A DNA stretch of 64,000 bases from CAZPNX01 sp964518765 (GTDB lineage: Bacteria; Edwardsbacteria; AC1; EtOH8). The stretch is from the NCBI GenBank assembly GCA_964518765.1, contig CAZFJC010000001.1, forward strand, positions 1 through 64,000. Direction: 5' to 3'. Shown here one piece after another: positions 34,109 through 41,979 of this stretch; position 1 is the stretch's first letter, and every line of letters begins with the position of its first letter. The notes beneath the pieces are model-generated. The model made no database searches, had not been told where the DNA came from, and saw nothing but the letters and a program-made list of their open reading frames with translations. Made by a program: the position numbers and the translations under genes.

Positions 34109-34706
34109 TATCAACCAGGCGGTGGAGCTGTTCAAATCCCGTGATCCGCGGAAAAGACGCTGGGCGGTGGAGCTAGCCGCCGATCTGGGGACCCAGGAGG
34201 CAGCGGCCCTGTTGGTCAAGGCCCTTCAGGATCAAAGCTGGAGCCTGCGGGAGTATGCCATCGTCCAGTCGGCCAAACTAGGGAAACCCATGGTAGCCCC
34301 TCTGTGCCGCCTGCTGAGCTCAGGGGTATGGTTCTCACGGGCGGCGGCGGTCCAAGCCCTCAAGGCCATAGGGGATCCAACAGCCCTGGGGCCGCTGTGT
34401 CGGGTGGCTTTTGATACCAACCGCAGCGTCTCCCAGTCCGCCAGAGCAGCTGCCGGCGATATTCTGCTCGGCCTCGATGCCCAGAAGGTGCTGGCCGCCG
34501 CCGCCTTCATGGACAGGGAGCAACGGAAGGGCCTGGTAGAAATACTGAAAAATAGAGACCCCGATTTGGGACGATCGCTATCTAACCTGGAGAGCGAGGG
34601 CGTCGGGAGGGAGGGCGAGAACGATCCCGAGGTCCTGCAGAGGCTCCGTGCCGCCCTCAAGGCGGCGGCCAAGCAGGAGCCGAAAGACGAAGATGAGGAG
34701 CCCTGA
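34095..34706 (+). CDS. HEAT-repeat protein
   Basis: A 203-residue soluble protein made mostly of alpha-helical HEAT-like repeats: DPRKRRWAVELAADLGTQEA, QSWSLREYAIVQSAKLGKPM, VWFSRAAAVQALKAIGDPTA, NRSVSQSARAAAGDILLGLD. The last 50 residues are charged and probably disordered. Such repeats bind proteins. Its position in an rsmD-coaD-obg-dprA run with overlaps on both sides suggests co-translation but gives no clear role. Confidence 0.82.
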   Translation: MPEGDINQAVELFKSRDPRKRRWAVELAADLGTQEAAALLVKALQDQSWSLREYAIVQSAKLGKPMVAPLCRLLSSGVWFSRAAAVQALKAIGDPTALGPLCRVAFDTNRSVSQSARAAAGDILLGLDAQKVLAAAAFMDREQRKGLVEILKNRDPDLGRSLSNLESEGVGREGENDPEVLQRLRAALKAAAKQEPKDEDEEP

Positions 34707-35796
34707 GGAATCATTCTGGTGGCTGAGGCTGCTATCGGTGCCCGGCGTCGGCCCGGTGCGCTATCGGGCGCTGCTGTCACTTTTCGGAGGGCCGGAGCAG
34801 GTTTTCCAGACCCCAGCCAAAGAGCTTTGCCGGGCCGATCTGGTGGACGCCAAAACGGCCGGGGCCATCATCGGCCATCGTGATGAATCCTGGGCCCGGA
34901 ACCAGGTGGAGGCCATGGCCAAAGCAGGCGCCAGCCTCCTGACCATTGACCAGCCAGATTATCCCGCCATGCTCAAGAAAACAGACGATGCTCCACCGCT
35001 GCTTTTCGTCTGTGGAAAAGCGGACCTTAATGCCCAACCGGCGGTGGCCGTGGTCGGCTCGCGGCTGGCCACCCAGTATGGCAAGGCCACGGCCGAACTT
35101 TTGGGAAGGGAGCTCTCCTTGGCTGGGTTCCTGGTGGTCAGCGGCATGGCCCGCGGCATAGACAGCGCTGCTCACCGGGGGGCGTTGCAGGCCGGGGCCC
35201 CGACCGTAGCTGTGCTGGGGTGCGGGGTGGACGTGGTCTATCCGCCGGAGAACCGCAAGCTGCGAGACCGGATAGCCGAGTGCGGGGCGGTAATCTCGGA
35301 GTACCCCATGGGCCAGGGCCCCATGGCCGGCCATTTTCCCAACCGCAACCGGATCATCACCGGGATGTCGTTGGGGGTGGTGGCGGTGGAGGCCCGGGCC
35401 GACAGCGGGGTTTTCTCCTCGGTGCGCTGGGCGGCCGATCAGGGGAGGGAGGTGTTCGCCGTGCCCGGCCCCATCAGCTCGGCGGCTAGCTCGGGCACCA
35501 ACCGGCTCATCAAGCATGGGGCCAAATTGGTTCAAGGGGTGGGAGACATTATCGAGGAGCTGCAACCGCAGCTGGCCGGGATGGTCGGCGTTAAGAAGGC
35601 CGGCGGCTCGGTTTCCTTGGTCGGCAACGAGGGGCTGGTTTACGGCCAGCTCTCCGACCAGCCCTTACACGTCGACAGCCTGGCCCAAGGGTCCGGCCAA
35701 AGCGTGGCCGAGGTGTTGCGGACTCTGTTCGATCTGGAGATACGGGGGCTGGTTAAGCAGCTGCCGGGAAAGATGTATGTGAGGGTGCAAACATGA
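34693..35796 (+). CDS. dprA: DNA-processing protein DprA
   Basis: A 367-residue protein that loads RecA onto incoming single-stranded DNA in natural transformation. The ATG at 34693 lies within the HEAT gene end; it is preferred over an in-frame ATG 45 bp earlier because it begins the family N-terminus (WWLRLLSVPGVGPVRYRALL). The Rossmann core contains VGSRLATQYGKATAELLG, SGMARGIDSAAHRGAL, LGCGVDVVYPPENR, EYPMGQGPMAGHFPNRNRII. The last 65 residues are a winged-helix (DML1-like) domain. Its stop overlaps the ATG of the AT-rich frame that follows. Confidence 0.94.
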   Translation: MRSPEESFWWLRLLSVPGVGPVRYRALLSLFGGPEQVFQTPAKELCRADLVDAKTAGAIIGHRDESWARNQVEAMAKAGASLLTIDQPDYPAMLKKTDDAPPLLFVCGKADLNAQPAVAVVGSRLATQYGKATAELLGRELSLAGFLVVSGMARGIDSAAHRGALQAGAPTVAVLGCGVDVVYPPENRKLRDRIAECGAVISEYPMGQGPMAGHFPNRNRIITGMSLGVVAVEARADSGVFSSVRWAADQGREVFAVPGPISSAASSGTNRLIKHGAKLVQGVGDIIEELQPQLAGMVGVKKAGGSVSLVGNEGLVYGQLSDQPLHVDSLAQGSGQSVAEVLRTLFDLEIRGLVKQLPGKMYVRVQT

Positions 35797-36563
35797 TGAT
35801 CTGTTTACAGATTGCGGCGGCAATAGCATATGTTATCGTGATGCAGCCAGATGTTCAAGCGGGCATAAACAAGTATTCAAACAAACAATATCCTGATAGT
35901 TTGTACAGGGTAACTGAAAAGCAATATACACTTGACTCGATTTCAATAAAAATCATCCAAGTATAACCAAAAAAGGGAAAATATGCAACCGTACCACATA
36001 TTTGTCGCGCATGGATAATGTTAGAGAAAAAAGGCAGGAATATACACACGAAATATTTCGATGATATAGATGCTGTCGGTTATAAATATGGGATATTCGT
36101 GCCAAGGGAACAACCCATAAATAATCATTTTCTTATCGTTAAAATCGGCGATTATGACGGACGCCTATTTATTATTGATAAGCGTGGCAATATTGATGAT
36201 TTTCCTGGCGGACGGTTCTTTATTACCGATGACAAAAGATATTTGGTCACAGAACATAGTTCCGATTCAGATGACACCCTCACTGTTATAAAGTTATCTG
36301 ATGGTGCGAAATATTTTTTAGTTGAGCTGCAACGATGTATCTGGCAATGGTACCGAAATGACGGTAAATATTTTTACACTTTGGCTTCATCTAAAGACGC
36401 CACAAAACGATGGCATGAGATATCTGACACAGTGTGTCTGCTAGATTTTAAAAACCGATGTTTATACCAAAGCCCTTCCTTATTGGCTAATGATAAAAAT
36501 AGTGTAAAAGTGCAATATTACTTTGATTTCAATGATTTAAAAGATTGTGAGTGTGAAAGGTAA
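35793..36563 (+). pseudogene. AT-rich gene of unknown function interrupted by one in-frame TAA
   Basis: From the ATG at 35793 one frame runs to 36563 with a single interruption, TAA at 35964-35966. Before the stop are 57 codons starting with a hydrophobic export-like segment (MMICLQIAAAIAYVIVM). After it the same frame reads on at once (PKKGKYATVPHICRAWIM) into a further 181 residues with repeated beta-strand patterns (YDGRLFIIDKRGNI, PGGRFFITDDKRYLVTEHSS, KYFYTLASSKDA). I do not recognise a family. The stretch is far more AT-rich than its surroundings, suggesting recent acquisition. If translation starts at 36018, the downstream part could still be made as a separate 181-residue protein. Confidence 0.6.
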
Positions 36564-36565
36564 AA

Positions 36566-37678
36566 ATGGCCAAGGTCTCAATAATCAATTGTAAGACATA
36601 CGAACCTGCGGAAGTAATAGCGGCAGTCAACCAAAGCATAAATATACTTGGCGGCATGTCCGCCTTCATCCGGCCCGGGCAGAAAGCGCTTCTCAAGCCC
36701 AACCTGCTCTCCGCCAAGAAACCCGAGGAGGCCATCACCACCCATCCGGCGGTCCTGGAGGCGGCCATCGTCCTGGTCAAGGAGGCAGGGGGCGTGCCGG
36801 TGGTGGGCGATAGCCCGGGCGGCAAGATATCGGACCTTCGGACCTACTGGGAGGCCACCGGCACCGCCGAGGCCTGCCGCCGGCAAGGGGCGGAGCTGGT
36901 CAGCTTCGAGAAATCTGGCGTTTACGAGAAAAGGATCGGCAACCGGAAGTATTACATCGCACGGCCGGTGCTGGACGCAGACGTTATCATCAACATCCCC
37001 AAGCTCAAGACCCACAGCCTGACGGTGCTCACCTGCACCGTCAAGAACATGTTCGGCGTCGTGCCCGGCATCCGCAAGTCCATGCACCACCGGGAGGCTC
37101 CCAAGCCGCGCGAGTTCTCCGGCCTGGTGGTCGATATCTTTTCGCTGGCCAGGCCCCACCTGAACATAGTCGACGCCATAGTCGGCATGGACGGGCCCGG
37201 GCCCTCGGCCGGCGATCCCAAGCAGCTGGGCTTCATCATGGCCGGGGCCGATGGGGTGGCGGTGGATGCCGCCGCCTCCCATCTGCTGGATTTGGATCCC
37301 TTTAAGGTCCCTACCACCCAGATCGCGCACCGGAGGGATCTGGGCGAAGGCGACATAAAAAGGATCGAATTGCTGGGCGAGGTGCCGCAGGTCAGAAAGG
37401 ACTTCCGCTGGCCACCCTCGTGGATGTACCACCTGGTGCCGGGCGCGCTGGCCAAGGCCGGAGCCAGGCTCTTTTGGATAAGGCCGGAGATCGATAGGCA
37501 GAAATGCGTCAACTGCGGGGCCTGCGTGGAGAGCTGTCCGGTAAGCGCTCTATCGCCTGCCGTAGGGGCGCCGGTCTTCAACTACCGGCTGTGCATCAAC
37601 TGTCTCTGCTGCCAGGAGATCTGCCCGGCCCACGCCATATCCCAGCGCAAGAGCCTGCTGGCCAGGCTGCTGAGATGA
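36566..37678 (+). CDS. DUF362 protein with two 4Fe-4S clusters
   Basis: A 370-residue Fe-S protein. Residues 1-300 are the DUF362 domain (LLKPNLLSAKKPEEAITTHP, GGVPVVGDSPGG, VIINIPKLKTHSLTVLTCTV with KNMFGVVPG). Residues 310-365 are a two-cluster ferredoxin: CVNCGACVESCP and CINCLCCQEICP. The role of the family is unresolved; it occurs widely in anaerobes and is thought to be redox-related. The gene's GC content returns to normal within its first 60 bp, marking the edge of the AT-rich island. It overlaps the acyltransferase gene by ATGA. Confidence 0.87.
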   Translation: MAKVSIINCKTYEPAEVIAAVNQSINILGGMSAFIRPGQKALLKPNLLSAKKPEEAITTHPAVLEAAIVLVKEAGGVPVVGDSPGGKISDLRTYWEATGTAEACRRQGAELVSFEKSGVYEKRIGNRKYYIARPVLDADVIINIPKLKTHSLTVLTCTVKNMFGVVPGIRKSMHHREAPKPREFSGLVVDIFSLARPHLNIVDAIVGMDGPGPSAGDPKQLGFIMAGADGVAVDAAASHLLDLDPFKVPTTQIAHRRDLGEGDIKRIELLGEVPQVRKDFRWPPSWMYHLVPGALAKAGARLFWIRPEIDRQKCVNCGACVESCPVSALSPAVGAPVFNYRLCINCLCCQEICPAHAISQRKSLLARLLR

Positions 37679-38595
37679 AGCAGCTGGGATACCTGCTCCA
37701 ATACGGAGCGCTGAAGGCGGCCGGATGGCTGTTCCGGATGCTGCCGCTGCCGGCCTCCCTGGCCGTGGGGTCATGGTTGGGAGCATTGGTGCACGCCATC
37801 GGCATCAGGCGCGGCGTAGCCCTGAACAATCTAAGGCGCGTCTTCCCCGACAGACCTGAGGCTTGGCGCCGGAATGTTGCGAGGGAACTCTACCGCAACC
37901 TGGGACGGAACCTGGCTGAGCTGCTACGGTTTCCGAGCATGTCACGGAGCGAGGTGCTGAACTCTGTGGAGTTCAGGGGCCTGGAGCATTTCGACAACGC
38001 CCTCAGAGAGGGAAGGGGAGGTCTGCTGGTAACCGCCCACTTCGGGAACTGGGAGCTCTACGGAGCCGCCATAGCCTGCGCCGGGTATCCCATCAGCGTG
38101 GTGGTTTATCCACAACACAACCGCTGGTTAGACGACAGGCTGAACGGGCTGAGGCGCTCCAAGGGGGTGGAGGTGATATACAAGCGGGACGCGGCCCGGG
38201 ACATCTTTCGGGCGCTGCGTCAGAACCGCTTCGTGGCGGTGCTCATCGACCAGGACGCCGGCTCCAATGGGGTCTTCTGCGACTTCCTGGGGCATCCGGC
38301 TTCGACCGCCCGCGGCCCGGCCCTGCTGGCCTACAAGGCCGGCGCCCCGCTGATACCAGGGGCGATACTGAGGAAACCCGACAGAGGCCACCAGGGACTC
38401 ATCCACGGGATCATCCGCCCGAACTGTGCCGCGTCGGTCGATAGCGAGGTGCGACGGATCACCGGGGAGTTGAATTCGATAATCTCGGGCTACGTCATGG
38501 AGCATCCGGACCACTGGTACTGGGTGCACCGAAGATGGAAGACCAGGCCGCCGGACAGCTGTCATCCCGAGAAGATATCGTGCCCGACAGGCTGA
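37675..38595 (+). CDS. LpxL/HtrB-family lipid A biosynthesis acyltransferase
   Basis: A 306-residue inner-membrane acyltransferase of the LPLAT superfamily. The ATG at 37675 overlaps the upstream stop; the frame is open earlier but only as a shadow of the ferredoxin region. An N-terminal hydrophobic segment is followed by NNLRRVFPD, the catalytic HFGNWELYG, LIDQDAG and DFLGHPASTARGPALLA. Such enzymes add secondary acyl chains to lipid A precursors, evidence for a lipopolysaccharide-type outer membrane. The last ~12 residues and the stop lie inside a dispersed repeat (from 38561), so the native C-terminus (HWYWVHRRWK) has been extended by the repeat. Confidence 0.87.
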   Translation: MKQLGYLLQYGALKAAGWLFRMLPLPASLAVGSWLGALVHAIGIRRGVALNNLRRVFPDRPEAWRRNVARELYRNLGRNLAELLRFPSMSRSEVLNSVEFRGLEHFDNALREGRGGLLVTAHFGNWELYGAAIACAGYPISVVVYPQHNRWLDDRLNGLRRSKGVEVIYKRDAARDIFRALRQNRFVAVLIDQDAGSNGVFCDFLGHPASTARGPALLAYKAGAPLIPGAILRKPDRGHQGLIHGIIRPNCAASVDSEVRRITGELNSIISGYVMEHPDHWYWVHRRWKTRPPDSCHPEKISCPTG

Positions 38596-38653
38596 GGTAT
38601 GAACCTAAGGTCACCATTCAACCGGTGAGGCCGGATGCTTGGCTCAGGGTGAC
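38561..38653. repeat. Inverted pair of ~44-bp palindromic repeats
   Basis: Unit one starts GTCATCCCGAG at 38561 and runs to about 38603; unit two runs from GTCACCATTCAACC at 38610 to GGGTGAC at 38653. They are in opposite orientation like the pair at 25863-25961. Unit one supplies the stop codon of the acyltransferase gene. Confidence 0.75.
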
Positions 38654-38682
38654 ATTTCGATAACGAAACGAATAGCGATGAT

Positions 38683-40392
38683 ATGCGCAAAGTAGAGGAC
38701 AAGATCAACCGGGCGCTGGGCAGGGAGCCGGTGGACCTGCTGTTGAAGAACGCCCAACTGGTCAACGTCATCTCGGGTGAGATATACAAAACGAACCTGG
38801 CGGCGGTCGACGGGCGGATCGTAGGCTTCGGGGAATACGAGAGCCACCGGACGGTGGACTTAGAGGGATCCTACCTGGCCCCCAGCTTCATCGACGGCCA
38901 CATCCACATCGAGAGCTCGATGCTGACGGTGACCGAGTTCGCCCGGGCGGTGGTGCCGCTGGGGACCGGGGCGGTCATCGCCGACCCCCACGAGTTCGCC
39001 AACGTCCTGGGCATGGACGGCATCCGCTACGTGCTGGAGGAGCGCGAGGGACTGCCCCTGGACGTCTTTGTGATGCTGCCCTCGTGCGTGCCGGCCACCG
39101 ACCTGGAGACCAGCGGCGCCCGGCTTTCGGCCTACGACCTCCACCTGCTGGTCAGCGAGCCGAGGGTGGTGGGGGTGGGAGAGATGATGAACTACCCCGG
39201 GGTGCTTTTCGCCGACAAGGACATCCTCAATAAGCTCCACGTGGGCCGGGACAAGCAGATCGACGGCCACGCCCCGGGCCTGACCGGCAAGGCCCTCAAC
39301 GCCTATGTTCTGGCCGGTCCGCGCTCCGACCACGAGTGCATCGGTCTGGAGGAGGCCAGGGAGAAGCTGAGGCTGGGGATGCACATCCACCTGCGCCAGG
39401 GATCGTCGGAGAAGAACATGGCCGCCCTGCTGCCGCTGATCAACCCGCAGAACTCCCGCAACTTCAGCTTCGTCACCGATGACCGGCACCCGGCCTCGCT
39501 CATCAGCGAGGGGCACATCGACAACAACGTCCGGATCGCCATCGCCGCCGGGGTGGACCCGGTGACCGCCATCCAGATCGCCACCATCAACACCGCCCGC
39601 TTCTACCGCCTTAAGAACGTGGGGGCCCTGCTGCCGCGCTACTGGGCGGATATGGTGGTCTTCGACGACCTGCACGACGTCAGGCCGCGGATGGTCTTCA
39701 AAAAGGGCGAGCTGGTGGCCCAGGACGGCAAGGCCCTGTTTCAGGCGCAGGACATCGACCATACCTACATCCGGGGCACCATGAACGTCCAGTGGCTTTA
39801 TGAGTCCACCTTCGCCGTGCCGGCCAAAGGCGAGCGGATAAGGATCATGCAGATGGTTCCCGGCCAGATCGTCACCCGGCATATCAGCGATCAGGCCAAG
39901 GTGGTGGACGGCCTGGCTGTGTCCGACACCGAGCGGGATATCATCAAGTTTGCCGTCATCGAGCGGCATCGGGCGGCCAAGAACGTGGGGCTGGGTTTCG
40001 TCCGCGGCTTTGGCATCAAGCGAGGGGCACTCGCCTCCTCGGTGGCTCACGATAGCCACAACCTGGGGGTGCTGGGGGCCAACGACGCCGACATGCTTAA
40101 GGCCGCCATCAGGGTGATCGAGATGGGCGGGGGGCAGGCGGTGGTGGCCGACGGCCAGGTGCTGGCCGAGCTGGCCCTGCCGGTGGCCGGCCTGGTGAGC
40201 GACCAGAACCTGGAACACGTATCGCAAAGGGTGAGGGAGCTGAACCAAGCGGCCAAAGACGTGGGCTGCATACTGCCGGACCCGTTCGCGGCCTTAAGCT
40301 TTCTACCTTTGGTGCCCATTCCCGAGCTCAGGCTGACCGATAAAGGTTTGGTTGATGCCAAGGAATTTAAGCTTATTGACTTATTTTATTAA
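38683..40392 (+). CDS. ade: Adenine deaminase
   Basis: A 569-residue amidohydrolase-superfamily enzyme converting adenine to hypoxanthine and ammonia, with Mn/Fe in the active site. It has the N-terminal KNAQLVNVISGEIYKTNLAA, the metal site FIDGHIHIESS, GAVIADPHEFANVLGM, DGHAPGLTGKALNAYV, and the family C-terminal domain (SSVAHDSHNLGVLGAND; GGGQAVVADGQVLAELALPV). Usual length is 550-600. It feeds hypoxanthine to the xanthine dehydrogenase encoded next, and stands at the entry of the purine-degradation island. Confidence 0.96.
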   Translation: MRKVEDKINRALGREPVDLLLKNAQLVNVISGEIYKTNLAAVDGRIVGFGEYESHRTVDLEGSYLAPSFIDGHIHIESSMLTVTEFARAVVPLGTGAVIADPHEFANVLGMDGIRYVLEEREGLPLDVFVMLPSCVPATDLETSGARLSAYDLHLLVSEPRVVGVGEMMNYPGVLFADKDILNKLHVGRDKQIDGHAPGLTGKALNAYVLAGPRSDHECIGLEEAREKLRLGMHIHLRQGSSEKNMAALLPLINPQNSRNFSFVTDDRHPASLISEGHIDNNVRIAIAAGVDPVTAIQIATINTARFYRLKNVGALLPRYWADMVVFDDLHDVRPRMVFKKGELVAQDGKALFQAQDIDHTYIRGTMNVQWLYESTFAVPAKGERIRIMQMVPGQIVTRHISDQAKVVDGLAVSDTERDIIKFAVIERHRAAKNVGLGFVRGFGIKRGALASSVAHDSHNLGVLGANDADMLKAAIRVIEMGGGQAVVADGQVLAELALPVAGLVSDQNLEHVSQRVRELNQAAKDVGCILPDPFAALSFLPLVPIPELRLTDKGLVDAKEFKLIDLFY

Positions 40393-40455
40393 TTTCTTAA
40401 TTATCAAAGTATTATAATATATCATAAAACCATTGCTTTAAATAAATTATAGCTA
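40393..40455 (+). promoter_or_regulatory. AT-rich gap with a TATAAT box before xanthine dehydrogenase
   Basis: This 63-bp gap is almost pure A/T and contains TATAAT at 40413-40418, but no good -35 box at the right distance and no clear ribosome-binding site before the ATG at 40456. It may hold a regulated promoter for the xanthine dehydrogenase operon; the evidence is weak. Confidence 0.35.
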
Positions 40456-41979
40456 ATGAAAAGCATTAAAATAAGCTTTTACCTTAATGATCATGCCGTA
40501 ACCTATCAGATCGAGCCCGGACAGACGGCCCTGGACCTGATCAGGAACGGTTTGGGTCTCACCGGGACCAAGGAGGGGTGTTCCGAAGGCGATTGCGGAG
40601 CCTGCACCGTGGCCCTGGGAACCATGGAGAATGGGCGGCTGGCCTACCGGGCGGTTGCCTCCTGCATTCTGCCGGCAGCCAAGCTGCATGGCCGACATGT
40701 CATAACCATCGAGGGATTGGCCCGAGGTGATAAACTGCACCCCATCCAGCAGGCGGTGCTGGAGGAGCACGCCACCCAGTGCGGGTTCTGCACGCCGGGG
40801 ATCGTCATGTCTCTCTTCTGCCTCTTCGCCGGGAATACCAGACCAACGGTCGAGGAGCTGAACGCCTCGCTGGAGGGAAACCTCTGCCGGTGCACTGGGT
40901 ACGACTCCATCAGGAAGGCGGCGCTGCGAGTCTCCGATAATTTGGCAAATAAGCTTCTCTCATGCAGCAGGGATATACTGCCTACCTATATAAAAATGGT
41001 AGAAAGGGGGTTAAAGAAAGCAGGCGAGTGCCAAGCGAATGGGTCGGAGACGGCCGATAGGGCAGGGATTTCGGAGTACCATCAGCCTGAGACGCTACCC
41101 CAGCTGTTCGCCGTATTGAGGAAATTCAGGTCCTGCAATCAGTACCGGCTAATCTCCGGCGGCACCGATGTCATGGTAGATCGAAACATAAAGAAGATCT
41201 ATCCGGAGCACTTGGTCGACATCTCCGGCATTCAGTCTCTAAGAGGCATTAAGGTGGCCGGCAAGGCCATGTCCATCGGCGCCAACGTCACCCTTTCGAA
41301 GCTGGTTGAGAGCCCGGTGGTCAGGCGTCGGCTTCCGGTCCTGGCCCAAACAGTCGCGCAGATGGCCTCGGCCCAGATACGCAATACCGCCACCCTGGCC
41401 GGCAATCTGGCCAACGCCTCGCCCATCGCCGACGGCAGCGTCCTGATGCTGGCCCTGGGGGCCAGGCTGAAACTGGTATCGCCCAGGGGCTCCCGGACCG
41501 TGTCCATCGACGATTTCTATAAATCCTACCGCCATACCTGCCTGGGGGAGCGCGAGATTATTGCTAGGATCGAGGTGCCCATGGACGGCTCATTGTGCAG
41601 CTTCATCAAGAGCGCCAAGCGCAGGTCGGTGGACATCTCCACGGTAAACTCGGCCGTCAAGCTGAAATTATCAAAGGGTCGGATAACTGAAACCCGCATC
41701 GCCCTGGGCGGCGTTGCCCCGACGCCGGTGTTGGCTCTGAAGGCCGCGGCCAGCCTGGCCGGCAAGGGGTTGACAGAGGAAACGATCGTCAGGACCGCCG
41801 ACATGGCCGCCTCCGAATGCACGCCCATCAGCGACGTCCGCGGCGGGGCGGATTACAGAAAGATGCTGGTGAGGAACCACGTGCTCAGGCATCTGAGAAG
41901 CATAGCGTTGAACCTAACCCCAAATCCCGCTGCCTCGAGGGAAGGGGAAGCCAGGGTTAGATCGGGGGAAAACAGATGA
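40456..41979 (+). CDS. xdhA: Xanthine dehydrogenase Fe-S/FAD subunit
   Basis: A 507-residue electron-transfer subunit. Residues 1-85 form a plant-type 2Fe-2S domain (GCSEGDCGACTV), residues 90-165 the second 2Fe-2S domain (CGFCTPGIVMS; CRCTGY), and residues 200-495 the FAD domain (SGGTDVMVDRN, ASAQIRNTATLAGNLANASP, FYKSYRHTCLGEREIIARIE). This fused FeS/FAD layout matches XdhA of proteobacterial xanthine dehydrogenases, which pass electrons from the Mo site to NAD+. It overlaps the Mo-subunit gene by ATGA, as expected for subunits made together. Unlike most of the island it has a complete electron chain of its own. Confidence 0.94.
   Translation: MKSIKISFYLNDHAVTYQIEPGQTALDLIRNGLGLTGTKEGCSEGDCGACTVALGTMENGRLAYRAVASCILPAAKLHGRHVITIEGLARGDKLHPIQQAVLEEHATQCGFCTPGIVMSLFCLFAGNTRPTVEELNASLEGNLCRCTGYDSIRKAALRVSDNLANKLLSCSRDILPTYIKMVERGLKKAGECQANGSETADRAGISEYHQPETLPQLFAVLRKFRSCNQYRLISGGTDVMVDRNIKKIYPEHLVDISGIQSLRGIKVAGKAMSIGANVTLSKLVESPVVRRRLPVLAQTVAQMASAQIRNTATLAGNLANASPIADGSVLMLALGARLKLVSPRGSRTVSIDDFYKSYRHTCLGEREIIARIEVPMDGSLCSFIKSAKRRSVDISTVNSAVKLKLSKGRITETRIALGGVAPTPVLALKAAASLAGKGLTEETIVRTADMAASECTPISDVRGGADYRKMLVRNHVLRHLRSIALNLTPNPAASREGEARVRSGENR

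Noticed and set aside
38860..40248. Long antisense open frame (462 codons) opposite adenine deaminase
   Set aside because: It mirrors the codon pattern of the strongly conserved ade gene; His/Val/Gly-rich composition without domains, typical of shadow frames in GC-rich DNA.
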